This document shows positions 1 through 10,512 of a stretch of DNA of 64,000 nt, piece after piece. Location of the stretch: the NCBI GenBank assembly GCA_016712315.1, contig JADJRG010000017.1, positions 620,001 through 684,000 of the forward strand. The letters are read 5' to 3'. Made by a program: the position numbers and the translations under genes. The DNA comes from Nannocystis sp. Its GTDB lineage: Bacteria > Myxococcota_A > Polyangia > Nannocystales > Nannocystaceae. Every line of letters starts with the position of its first letter. Position 1 is the first letter of the stretch. The notes under the pieces are model-generated. The model was given only the letters and a program-made list of their open reading frames with translations, ran no database searches and was not told the origin of the DNA.

Positions 1-1011
1 GGGGTGCAGCCGGTGTTTAAGCTGAACGGGGTGGCGGCGTGGGTGATCACGCACGGGCTGATCTTCGGGGTGCTGTGGCCGGCGGGGCTGCTGCGCCCGG
101 GGGCGCTGTATGACCACTACGGCGCGGTGCTGTCGCTGATGACGATCGCGGCGTTCGGCTTCTGTGTGTTCTTGTACTGGAAGGGGCGGCGCTACCCGAC
201 CAGCCCCGATACCGTCTACACGGGCAACCTGCTCTTCGACTTTTTTCAGGGGATCGATCTGCACCCGCGGCTCTTCGGGATGAACCTGAAGCAGCTCATC
301 AACTGCCGGGTGTCGATGATGGGCTGGAGCGTGGTGTTCTGCGCGTGCGCGGCGGCGCAGCTCGAGCGTCATGGCGAGGTGTCGAGCTCGATGCTGGCGT
401 CGGTGGCGGTGCTGGTGCTGTACCTGTTCAAATTTTTCTGGTGGGAGGGGGGCTACTTCCACTCGCTCGACATCATGCACGACCGCTTCGGCTACTACAT
501 CTGCTGGGGCGTGCTGGCGTGGGTGCCGTCGATGTACTGCATCCCGGCGCTGTGGTTGGTGGACCACCCGATCGCGATCTCGGGGTGGGCGGCGCTGGCG
601 ATCGTGGCGTTCGGGGCGCTGAGCATCTGGATCAACTACGACGCGGACGCGCAGCGCCAAAGGGTGCGCGCGACCGGCGGGGTGACGACGGTGTGGGGGA
701 AGGCGCCGGAGACGATGACGGCCCGCTACGTGACGGCGGACGGGGAGCAGCGCACGAGCTTGCTCTTGCTCTCCGGGTGGTGGGGGGTGGCGCGGCACTT
801 CCACTACGTGCCCGAGCTGGCGCTGGCGGCGGCGTGGACGCTGCCGGTCGGCTTCACGCACGCGCTGCCGTGGGCGTATTGGATCTTCTTATTCTTCTTG
901 CTGATGGACCGCTCGATCCGCGACGAGAAGCGCTGCGCGAACAAGTACGGCGACGACTGGTTGGTGTACTGCCAGCGGGTTCGTTGGCGGGTGTTTCCCG
1001 GGATCTTTTAA
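1..1011 (+). CDS. 7-dehydrocholesterol reductase-like sterol reductase (5' end outside window)
   Basis: Integral membrane sterol reductase of the ERG4/ERG24 family, expected to reduce the C7-C8 double bond of a sterol intermediate using NADPH. The frame is open to the window edge and shows 336 codons, whereas family members have about 430-475, so roughly 100 residues lie upstream. The visible blocks are an LKQLINCR segment (about residues 95-102), HDRFGYY (from H160), SGWWGVARHFHYV (about 258-270) and the C-terminal RDEKRCANKYGDDW with the final FPGIF. SGWWGVARHF is very close to SGFWGVARHF of animal DHCR7, which favours the delta-7 reductase branch over C14 or C24 reductases. Several long hydrophobic helices fit a polytopic protein. 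Sterol synthesis is known in Nannocystaceae myxobacteria. The exact substrate is inferred. Confidence 0.9.
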   Translation, partial: GVQPVFKLNGVAAWVITHGLIFGVLWPAGLLRPGALYDHYGAVLSLMTIAAFGFCVFLYWKGRRYPTSPDTVYTGNLLFDFFQGIDLHPRLFGMNLKQLINCRVSMMGWSVVFCACAAAQLERHGEVSSSMLASVAVLVLYLFKFFWWEGGYFHSLDIMHDRFGYYICWGVLAWVPSMYCIPALWLVDHPIAISGWAALAIVAFGALSIWINYDADAQRQRVRATGGVTTVWGKAPETMTARYVTADGEQRTSLLLLSGWWGVARHFHYVPELALAAAWTLPVGFTHALPWAYWIFLFFLLMDRSIRDEKRCANKYGDDWLVYCQRVRWRVFPGIF

Positions 1012-1014
1012 GCG

Positions 1015-1281
1015 CTATCTCTTCTTAATCGTGAGGCGATGGCGGGCGAGCGCGACCACGTCTGGGGTGTAGCGCGCGAGCCGGTCGAGGAGCTGGTCGG
1101 TGGTGCTCGGCGGCTTGTCGAGGTCGCGGGCCTGCTGGTGGATGAGAGCGACGACGAGGATCTGCTCGCTCCAACGGAGCTGGAAGAAGTCCGCGGCCGC
1201 CGCACGAAGGACGAGATCGCGCACGCAGGCGTTGACCAGGACGTTCGCGTCGACGACGGCGATGAAGGGCGCGGGGAACAT
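1015..1281 (-). CDS. PIN-domain (VapC-like) toxin, C-terminally truncated
   Basis: The N-terminus VVDANVLVNACVRDLVLRAA followed by LRWSEQIL is the first half of a PIN-domain ribonuclease, carrying the first acidic residue (Asp of VVDANVL) and the Glu of SEQIL. Toxins of this type, paired with excisionase-like antitoxins, usually run to about 140-190 residues and carry a DPDDRHV-type block. Here the protein is 88 residues and ends in a Lys/Arg tail, 3 bp from the stop of the convergent sterol reductase gene. At least one catalytic Asp is therefore missing and nuclease activity is doubtful. An upstream in-frame GTG at 1311 could add 10 residues; ATG at 1281 is preferred because it places the domain start normally. 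It lies downstream of the antitoxin gene on the same strand. Confidence 0.6.
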   Translation of the reverse strand: MFPAPFIAVVDANVLVNACVRDLVLRAAAADFFQLRWSEQILVVALIHQQARDLDKPPSTTDQLLDRLARYTPDVVALARHRLTIKKR

Positions 1282-1363
1282 GCCCCCGATTGTAGCCCGG
1301 TGCAGATTCACGCATTAATTATGCAGCGACGGCCAAGAGAAGCGCTGGGCGTGATGGAGGCCG

Positions 1364-1831
1364 TTAGAGGTCGGTCTCTTCTTGGCTGAGGCGTGAGAGC
1401 TCGCGCAGGCCCTCACGGCGCGCTAGGTCGCGGGACTCTTTGTAGGTAAGCACGTCTTCGATCCGGAGGCGGCGGTGCTTGCCGAGCTTGCGGTAAGGGA
1501 TCTGACCGCCGTCGAGGAGGCGGACGAGGTACTGGCGGGAGACGTTTAAAATGTTGGCCGCCTGCTGGGTGGTGAGCTCGCGGCCGACAGGGGCGACGGT
1601 GATCGCGTCACCGTGGGCCAGTACTTCGGCGACCCGCACCAACACATAGAAGATCGTCGAGGGTAAGGGGATGCGCTCGCCCTGCGGGCCGATGAGCTGG
1701 CACTGGAGCGATCGCTCGTCCGCGAGCCGGTCGAGCGCCGCGGAAAAAGCCTCCACTTGAGCCTGTTGGTCGTCGGGGGCTCGGATCGGCGTCATGCGCC
1801 GGATCTGCTCCTCTAGCCCTTGGATCTCCAC
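1364..1831 (-). CDS. Excisionase-family HTH antitoxin
   Basis: 155-residue protein whose second half holds an excisionase/MerR-type helix-turn-helix: LTTQQAANILNVSRQYLVRL, then an LLDGGQIPYRKLGKHRRLR wing and an Asp/Leu-rich tail. This domain is typical of antitoxins that repress their own operon and neutralise a PIN toxin; the PIN gene follows on the same strand after about 80 bp. The N-terminal 80 residues are variable and probably oligomerise. The start is a GTG; no strong Shine-Dalgarno sequence is visible. With the toxin truncated, this gene may persist only as an autoregulated repressor. Confidence 0.75.
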   Translation of the reverse strand: MEIQGLEEQIRRMTPIRAPDDQQAQVEAFSAALDRLADERSLQCQLIGPQGERIPLPSTIFYVLVRVAEVLAHGDAITVAPVGRELTTQQAANILNVSRQYLVRLLDGGQIPYRKLGKHRRLRIEDVLTYKESRDLARREGLRELSRLSQEETDL

Positions 1832-1892
1832 AGCGATACTTTATTGAGAAATCGACCTAAGTGCAACTGCGCACGAACGCGCGCGCTAGGGC

Positions 1893-3170
1893 TCAGGCGA
1901 GCAGGCCGATGTCGGCGCCAGGGAGGGGGTAACGCTTGGTGATCTCGTGGGCGGCGATGCCGGCGAGGCCGCGTAGGGCGTGGTGCAGGTGGTGCGGGGT
2001 GATGGTGGCGCCGTTGTGGGGGATCGCGAGCTGGGTGGCGTCGGTGCCGCCGATGACGCGGTTGCCGGGGATCCCGGGGCCCATGAGCATGGCGCTGGTG
2101 ACGGGCCAGTGATCCTTGCCAGAGTAAGGATCGAGGCCGTTGTAGCCGGGGCCGCGGGCGAAGTCCGAGGCGATGACGATGATGAGCTGGCCGTCGATGC
2201 CGATCTTGGTGGCTTCGTCGATCAGGAAGTCGACGCCGGCGAGCAGCTTGGCGATCTGGAGGACTTGATCGGTGTCGTGGTTGGCGTGGGTGTCGAAGCC
2301 GCCGAGGTTGAGGTTGACGGCGACGGCGAGGCCCGCTTGGAAGGCGGCGAGGGCGAGCTGCGACTGCTGCATCATCGACTGGAGGTCGTTTAGCTGATAG
2401 CCGGGCAAGGTGACGAGCTCGCCGGGGATCACGAGGTTGGCGAGGGCGTCGTCGTCTTGGCGGGCGAGGAAGAGCTCGTTCATCGCGGCCCTCGCGCGCG
2501 GTAGGCGTTGATCGGCCTGCAAGGCGGTGAGGCGTTGATCGCGGGCCTGGCGGATCCGATCCATGGCCTTGGCGGGGAGGAAGCGGCCGCTCTCAGGGTT
2601 GTCGGGGGAGAGGATGTCGGGGAAGGCGGCGCGGCGGAGGGCGCCGAGGTCGTCCATGCGGGTGACGGGGACGACGCCGTCGGTGACGTCGTAGCCGCCG
2701 CTGGAGATGTACGCGAGGGGGTTGCCGGGCGATCGGATCGCGGCCGCGAGGGCGCCGAAGCTGGGAAAACCATCCTCGGTGCGGCCGCTCCAGGCGGCGC
2801 GGGTGCCGGTGTCGTGGTTGTTGGTCGAGGTGTCGACGCCGTTGATCACGAGCAGGCGGCTCGAGTACTTCTCAAAAAATTGTTGGTTGCTGCGCAGGTA
2901 GGGGAGGACGGCGGGATCGAGGCCTAGCGGGATCGGGGCGTACTTGATCGCCCCGGCGCTGGCCTCGGCGCCGTAGAGGCGGTTGAGCGGGCCCATGGGC
3001 TTGGGATCGCAGAGATAGACGGGGTCGTAGCCGCCCGCGGCGTTGATGAGGACGAAGTAGGGGCCGCTGTAGGGCTCGCTGGCGGCGAGCACCCTGCTGG
3101 CGGCGAAGGGGGCGGCGAGGCTGAGGCCGGCGAGGCCGGCGAGCTTCTTGAAGAACTTGCGGCGGTTCAT
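1893..3170 (-). CDS. DUF1501 family protein with Tat signal
   Basis: 425-residue exported protein of the DUF1501 family (sulfatase/alkaline-phosphatase-like fold, function not established). The N-terminus NRRKFFKKLAGLAGLSLAAP is a twin-arginine signal followed by an AXA-type cleavage region. NAAGGYDP near the N-terminus, NLGGFDTHANHD and VIASDFARGPGYN are the conserved DUF1501 blocks. It is the second gene of a two-gene operon, 21 bp after the large haem-motif lipoprotein. In Myxococcota and Planctomycetota, DUF1501 proteins commonly sit beside cytochrome-like PSD1/DUF1588 partners, so the two probably act together in the envelope. Confidence 0.85.
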   Translation of the reverse strand: MNRRKFFKKLAGLAGLSLAAPFAASRVLAASEPYSGPYFVLINAAGGYDPVYLCDPKPMGPLNRLYGAEASAGAIKYAPIPLGLDPAVLPYLRSNQQFFEKYSSRLLVINGVDTSTNNHDTGTRAAWSGRTEDGFPSFGALAAAIRSPGNPLAYISSGGYDVTDGVVPVTRMDDLGALRRAAFPDILSPDNPESGRFLPAKAMDRIRQARDQRLTALQADQRLPRARAAMNELFLARQDDDALANLVIPGELVTLPGYQLNDLQSMMQQSQLALAAFQAGLAVAVNLNLGGFDTHANHDTDQVLQIAKLLAGVDFLIDEATKIGIDGQLIIVIASDFARGPGYNGLDPYSGKDHWPVTSAMLMGPGIPGNRVIGGTDATQLAIPHNGATITPHHLHHALRGLAGIAAHEITKRYPLPGADIGLLA

Positions 3171-3191
3171 GGTGGTGCTCCCTTGGTCGGC

Positions 3192-5459
3192 CTACTCGTA
3201 GAGGAATTTGTAGTCAGAGAAGAGGTAGATAAGGACGCCCATCCAGGCGCGGATCGTGTAGTTGGGATCGGTGAAGATCTGCTGGCTCTCGGGGAGCTCG
3301 ACCTGGGTGTTGGGGTCGACCCGGCCGGCGCATTGCCACTCCATCCACTCGCCCTCGACGCCCGAGGCGAGGTCGGCGCGGCCTTGCTTCCAGAGGTCGT
3401 AGAAGAGCGCGTAGGTGCGCTCGATCTCGGGGGAGTCGAGGGCGAGCTCTTCGCCGAGCACGCGGCGGTGGAGGTGCTGGATGTTCAGCTTGATCTTGTC
3501 GATGGCCGCGGGGACAGGATCGCCGGAGGCGCCGTCGGGGAGGTGATCGAGGGTGACGTGGGGGAGGAGGCGGCGCTGGTCGGCGGGTAAGGTGAACTCG
3601 TAGGCGGTGACGGCGCAGGCGACCTCGTTGGCGAGGCGGCTGGCGACGTTGCCCATGAGGCCGCTCATCTGGGTGAGGCGGGTGGTGATGGTGTCTGAGT
3701 CGATGCCGCCGTAGAGGATCCGGAAGTCGGTGAGCATGTACTCGGCGAGGTCCCAGCCGCGCACCCAGCGGACGCCGGTGACGGCCTCGATCTTGCGCGC
3801 GAGCAGCTCGGGGGTGGAGAGGCGGCCGCCGCCGACGCCGGCGAGGCGGATCGTGTCGTCGGCGCTGAGCTCGCCGCTGGCGTTGGCGCCGCGGAAGTAG
3901 GGGCTCATGAGCACGCCGACGATCGCGGTCTTGAGGTTGAAGTCGTCGGCGACGAAGTCGTCGACGATCCGACTCAGCACGGCGTCTTGGGCCTGCCAGG
4001 CGGCGAGGCGCGGGGCGAAGTCGGTCGCGTCGTCGGCGGGGTAGGTGAGCGGCTGCTGGCCGGTGAGGCCGCTGAAGACCGCGTAGACGGCGGCGAGGGC
4101 GAAGCGCGGATCGTCGACGACGCGGCTGGCGAGCCACTGGGGGGCGACGCCGAATTGATCGGAGGGCATGATCTCGTTGCCGAAGCCGGGGCTGTACATC
4201 TCCGGGTACCACTCGCGGTCGGGGATCAGCTCGGCTTGGTCGTAGTCGCTGAACTTCTGGAAGGCGCCGGCGATCGGGTCGATCATCTTGTGACAGACCG
4301 AGCAGCTCGGGTCGTCCCGCTGGGGGTTGTTGTACTTGGTGGCCGCGGCGGGGTCGATCGGGCGCTCGGCGATCCGGAGGATGTCGGTCGCGAGGAACAG
4401 CTTGAAGACGTTGCGCGCGCGGTGGCGGTTGCGGTTGGTGGGGGTGGTGGGGAAGCGGTTCAAGAACATCGGCGAGGTGAGCACGCCGGCGTGGGGGTAG
4501 GGGACTTGGGCGCCGTCGACGACGGCGCTGAGCTTGGCCTCCTTGAGCTCGCGGGGGTCGCTGGGGTCGCTGAAGCCGAGGCTGAGGTCGTAGAGCTCGG
4601 CGGAGTAGGGGCTGAGGACGGTGTAGTCGGCGGTGAGGATCTCGGTGAAGGGGCGCTCCTCGCGGACGACGTGGTTGATGAGATCGAGGGGCTCGCGGGC
4701 GACGGCGGCGTTGATGAGCTGCTTGCGCTGGTCGTCTTGGGCGTTGTACCAGGCGCCCGCGCGCGGGACGTCGTCGTCGTTGAGCAGGGCGACGGCGAAG
4801 CCGGTGTAGCGGAGGTATCGATCGGTGAGGTAGAGGTCGTTGAAGAGGAGAGAGAGGCGGTCGTAAAAGGCGTCCTCGGCGAGCAGCTCGCGGAGCACCA
4901 GCGCGAGCTCGTCGTCGCCGCCTTCGTCGACGCGCGCGAGCTCTTGCTCGGTGGGCAGACGACCGACGAGGTGGAGGCTGGCCTTGCGTAAGGTGTCGGC
5001 GGGGTCGAGCTGCGTGACCTGGGAGAAGTCGTCGGCCTCGCCGCCCGCGGGGCATTCGACGGGCTCCTGGAGCTGATCGAGGAGGTCCTTGATCCGGCGG
5101 TATTGATCGCTGTCCTCGTCGAAGAGCTTGCCGCCGCCGTGCTCGGTGAGGCCGAGGGGCTTGGCGAGCAGGAGGGGGACGCCGTTGTATTGATTGGCGG
5201 AGAGCGCCTTGATGTTGTCGAAGTTGGCGTCGAGGAAGCCGGGGTAGGCGGAGGGCAGGAGCACGAACTCGGCGTTGACGAGCGCGGCTTGGCCGTCGGG
5301 GGCGTGGCAGCTGATGCACGACTGCGACATCACGGGGCCCCAGACCTCGTTGACGAAGTAGTCGCGGGTGGAGACGCAGTCGTCGCCGCGGCCGTTGCAG
5401 GCGGCGAGGCCGAGCAGTGCGAGCGAGGAGAGAGCGACCAGGCGCGCGCGGTTTCGCAT
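3192..5459 (-). CDS. Large lipoprotein with two CxxCH motifs (DUF1588/PSD1-like)
   Basis: 755-residue lipoprotein: a signal peptide ending in the LGLAAC lipobox (Cys21) is followed by a first CISCH haem motif at residues 48-52 and a second, CSVCH, at about 386-390 in the setting DPSCSVCHKMIDPIAGAFQ. The second block is the signature of DUF1588, and the region around HLVGRLPTEQEL resembles the DUF1549/DUF1592-type modules of planctomycete cytochrome proteins. It probably binds c-type haem in the periplasm or at the outer membrane. First gene of the operon with the DUF1501 gene. The tail ends in DYKFLYE. Its role is unknown; electron transfer or polymer handling is inference. Confidence 0.8.
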   Translation of the reverse strand: MRNRARLVALSSLALLGLAACNGRGDDCVSTRDYFVNEVWGPVMSQSCISCHAPDGQAALVNAEFVLLPSAYPGFLDANFDNIKALSANQYNGVPLLLAKPLGLTEHGGGKLFDEDSDQYRRIKDLLDQLQEPVECPAGGEADDFSQVTQLDPADTLRKASLHLVGRLPTEQELARVDEGGDDELALVLRELLAEDAFYDRLSLLFNDLYLTDRYLRYTGFAVALLNDDDVPRAGAWYNAQDDQRKQLINAAVAREPLDLINHVVREERPFTEILTADYTVLSPYSAELYDLSLGFSDPSDPRELKEAKLSAVVDGAQVPYPHAGVLTSPMFLNRFPTTPTNRNRHRARNVFKLFLATDILRIAERPIDPAAATKYNNPQRDDPSCSVCHKMIDPIAGAFQKFSDYDQAELIPDREWYPEMYSPGFGNEIMPSDQFGVAPQWLASRVVDDPRFALAAVYAVFSGLTGQQPLTYPADDATDFAPRLAAWQAQDAVLSRIVDDFVADDFNLKTAIVGVLMSPYFRGANASGELSADDTIRLAGVGGGRLSTPELLARKIEAVTGVRWVRGWDLAEYMLTDFRILYGGIDSDTITTRLTQMSGLMGNVASRLANEVACAVTAYEFTLPADQRRLLPHVTLDHLPDGASGDPVPAAIDKIKLNIQHLHRRVLGEELALDSPEIERTYALFYDLWKQGRADLASGVEGEWMEWQCAGRVDPNTQVELPESQQIFTDPNYTIRAWMGVLIYLFSDYKFLYE

Positions 5460-5582
5460 GTTACTTCAACCTCCAACGAGCGGACGATCGCAGGCTATCG
5501 CCTCACTGAAGGGGAGCGCAAGGCGACGACGGGCGGCGCGCGCGGCCGCGGTCGTCGCCGCGCTCGCGCGCGGCTGGCCGGC

Positions 5583-6260
5583 TTACGAGGCCATCGACAC
5601 GGGAGAGATGACGCGCTCGACGCGGATGTCGCGGAAGTAGAGCGCGTAGGTGCCCCGGCTGGCCTGTACGCGGAGCCAGGAGTCGAGGCTGGGCTGCTGC
5701 TGCGGATCGATGATGTGGCGGAGCGCGCCGATGATGCCCTCGTACTCCTCGGGCAGGGCGAGGCGGCGCTCAAACACCTTGAGGAGCGCGGGCGCGCGCT
5801 GCTGGCAGGACTCGCGGAGCGCGAGCCAGCGGCTGGTCGGCAGCTCGACGGTGCTGTCCGCGTGATCACCGACGAGGCGGGCGAGCGAGACGAAGTCGCC
5901 CTGGCGCAGCAGCTCGCGGATGTGCGGCTCGATCAAGGTGAAGATCGCCGGCCGGATCGCCGAGACTTCATTGACGGGGGTGGCGTAGAGCCAGTCCTCG
6001 CCCTCCTCCATGAAAACGACGCCGACGAGGCCCGAGGCGAGGGGGAGCGCGAGGGTGAGGGTGGTGAGGCCGAACGCGAGCGGCTGCCAACGATCGTGGA
6101 GCTCGTTCCGCCAGAGGCCGTTGACGAGGCCGGCGAGGCGGTCCGGGGCGACCATCATGCGGGCGAGGCGGCGCGGGCCGCCGATCTTGGGGGCGTACTC
6201 TTGGTTGATCCCGAAGAGCACGCGCCACTCAGCGCTGAGCAGCTCGATCCGCGCGAGCAC
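5583..6260 (-). CDS. Hypothetical protein, start uncertain
   Basis: At least 225 residues with no family I recognise. It has one plausible hydrophobic segment (FGLTTLTLALPLASGLVGVVF, about residues 64-84) and a mainly helical, charged C-terminal part. The first standard start is GTG at 6260, but the frame continues upstream to a stop at 6390-6392 with coding-like codons, giving HAYLIRSERYYDLEDRL and similar sequence without any ATG, GTG or TTG. The real start may be a rare codon such as CTG near 6362 or 6380, or an indel may separate the gene from its start. It is divergent from the phosphatase gene at 6545. Confidence 0.55.
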   Translation of the reverse strand: MLARIELLSAEWRVLFGINQEYAPKIGGPRRLARMMVAPDRLAGLVNGLWRNELHDRWQPLAFGLTTLTLALPLASGLVGVVFMEEGEDWLYATPVNEVSAIRPAIFTLIEPHIRELLRQGDFVSLARLVGDHADSTVELPTSRWLALRESCQQRAPALLKVFERRLALPEEYEGIIGALRHIIDPQQQPSLDSWLRVQASRGTYALYFRDIRVERVISPVSMAS

Positions 6261-6544
6261 GTGCTCGCGCCCGATGTGGCTGAGGACCTGATCGCGCGAC
6301 GACGCGGGCAGCAGCTCTTGCAGCCGGTCTTCGAGGTCGTAGTACCGCTCCGAGCGGATCAGGTAGGCGTGGCAGCGCAGGCGCCCAAGCTACCGAAATT
6401 TGGCGCCAGTCTCCACTGCCTCGCGCTCTTTTCGGCGGCGGTCGTTGGCGACCGCGGGGGCGAGCGGAAGCGCGCGAGCGGCGAGCGGCGATGGTTTAGC
6501 CGCGGCCGGGCAATTGTCTGCCATCCTCGCGGCGGGGACCTCCT

Positions 6545-8224
6545 ATGATCCAGCTCAGCCCTGATCCCGCGACCGCCGAGCAGCAGGTCGACGCGATCAT
6601 CTACTACCTGACCACCTGCGGCTACATCGACGCGGACTTCGACCTGCGCGAGAAGGCGTTCGTCCGGGCGTACCTCCGGCAGATCGTGACGGCGCGGATC
6701 GATGAGCTGGGGGTGATGAGCCCCGAGATCCGCTACGAGCGGATCGAGTCGCTGCACGGGCACTACGTCGAGCGCTTCCAGGAGATCGACCAGGAGGTGC
6801 GGGCGCTGCTGTCAGAGGCGGTGGCCGACGGCGAGGATCCGGAGGGGTTCGTCCGCTCGCGGCTGCTGCTGGGCTGCTATGAGCGGCTCGCCGATCTGAG
6901 CGAAGAGAACCGCGAGGCGCTGCTGGTGGCGGTCGACGGGTTCATCGCGGCGGACGGGCAGGTGCTGCCGGCCGAGGTGAAGTTTCGTAACGATCTCGCG
7001 GGGCTGCTGGGCGCGCCGATCTTGCTCGATGAAGACGCGCTGGCGGGCAGCGGGACGGCGCTCGAGGGGGCGGTGGAGCTGACGCCAGAGCAGCACGACC
7101 ACCCGTTCTTCCAAAAATTGGAGCACCACTACTCGGGCGACCGGGCGCGGATCTCCGCGCAGGTCGCGACCGACCTGAAGCTGCTCGACCGGGTGGAGGC
7201 GAAGCTGAGCGAGATGAACGCGCGCGGGCACGGCCGCCTGCGCGGGCATAAGACGGTCGCTGACTTCGCCGGCGGGGAGGAGTTCCTCGACGGCCACGTG
7301 CACGTGGTGCCGACGCGGCCGGGTCGCGACTACGAGCTGACGGTGCTGGGCGATCTTCACGGCTGCTACTCGAACCTGAAGGCGGCGATCTTGCAGTCGG
7401 GGTTTATGGAGAAGGTGCGGCGCTTCCGGGCAGATCCGGAGCACAACCCAGACCCGCGCCTGGTGCTGCTGGGGGACTACATCGACCGCGGGCGCTTCTC
7501 GTACAACGGGGTGCTGCGGGCGGCGTTGAACCTGTTCCTGACGGTGCCCGAGCACGTGTATGTGCTGCGCGGCAACCACGAGTACTACATCGAGTACCGG
7601 GGCAAGATCCACGCGGGGGTGCGGCCGGCGGAGGCGATCCACACGCTGTCGCCGTTCGTCTCGGACGAGGTGTTCGCCCGCTACCTGCGCTTCTTCGAGG
7701 CGATGCCGACCAGCTTGCTCTTCGACCAGCTGCTGTTCGTGCACGCGGGGATCCCGAGGGACTCGCTGCTGCGCGAGCGCTGGCCCGATCTGTCGGCGCT
7801 CAACGATCCAGACGTGCGCTTCCAGATGCTGTGGAGCGACCCTAGCGCGAGCGACTACGTGCCGGAGGAGCTGCAGCAGGCGAGCGCCCGCTTCGCGTTC
7901 GGGCGCCGGCAGTTCCGCCGCTTTATGGGGGATATCGGCTGCCATACGCTGGTGCGCGGCCACGAGAAGGTGAACGCGGGGTTCCGCAGCGTCTACGCGG
8001 ACGAGGACATCCGCCTGTTTACGCTCTTCTCCTCGGGCGGGGTGGCGAACGATGACATCCCGACGGACAGCAACTACCGCGACGTTCGACCGATGGCGAT
8101 GACGATCCGAGTGCGTGACGGCGAGACGCGGGCGATCCCCTGGGCGATCGACTACCGGCGCTACCAAGACCCGGAGCTGAACGCGTTCTTCAGGACGACG
8201 CCGGAGGTGGACATCGATCGCTGA
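6545..8224 (+). CDS. PPP-family metallophosphatase with N-terminal helical (TerB-like) domain
   Basis: 559 residues. The C-terminal half is a phosphoprotein phosphatase of the PP1/PP2A/ApaH superfamily with all metal-binding motifs: GDLHG (about 269), GDYIDRG (about 309), RGNHE (about 341), HAG (about 400) and RGHE near 470. It should be a two-metal Ser/Thr phosphatase or nucleotide hydrolase. The first 165 residues are helical, with acidic DG..LPAEVKFRNDL and IDADFDLREKAFV blocks that resemble TerB-like modules. ATG at 6545 follows a GGGGACC stretch. It stands alone, divergent from 5583-6260. Myxobacteria encode many Ser/Thr kinases, so a signalling role is plausible, but the substrate is unknown. 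Confidence 0.85.
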   Translation: MIQLSPDPATAEQQVDAIIYYLTTCGYIDADFDLREKAFVRAYLRQIVTARIDELGVMSPEIRYERIESLHGHYVERFQEIDQEVRALLSEAVADGEDPEGFVRSRLLLGCYERLADLSEENREALLVAVDGFIAADGQVLPAEVKFRNDLAGLLGAPILLDEDALAGSGTALEGAVELTPEQHDHPFFQKLEHHYSGDRARISAQVATDLKLLDRVEAKLSEMNARGHGRLRGHKTVADFAGGEEFLDGHVHVVPTRPGRDYELTVLGDLHGCYSNLKAAILQSGFMEKVRRFRADPEHNPDPRLVLLGDYIDRGRFSYNGVLRAALNLFLTVPEHVYVLRGNHEYYIEYRGKIHAGVRPAEAIHTLSPFVSDEVFARYLRFFEAMPTSLLFDQLLFVHAGIPRDSLLRERWPDLSALNDPDVRFQMLWSDPSASDYVPEELQQASARFAFGRRQFRRFMGDIGCHTLVRGHEKVNAGFRSVYADEDIRLFTLFSSGGVANDDIPTDSNYRDVRPMAMTIRVRDGETRAIPWAIDYRRYQDPELNAFFRTTPEVDIDR

Positions 8225-8312
8225 CGGCTGCGCGTGTGTGTGAGCGCAAAGACGGGGCGGGGGCCGGCGCTTGCGAGGAGCGGGCGCGATCGCCGATGAT
8301 GCCGCGGCGCGT

Positions 8313-9278
<966 letters not shown>

Positions 9279-9312
9279 GCGGCGGGGCCGCGATCACGAG
9301 CAGGAGGACGCG

Positions 9313-10508
<1,196 letters not shown>

Positions 10509-10512
<4 letters not shown>

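Noticed and set aside
3214..6548. Very long open frames on both strands over the DUF1501/DUF1588 and neighbouring region, for example 5103-6548 (+) and 3214-5319 (-)
   Set aside because: They are frame shadows of high-GC genes: Arg/Ala/Pro or Gly/Val/Glu-dominated translations without any domain, overlapping well supported genes.
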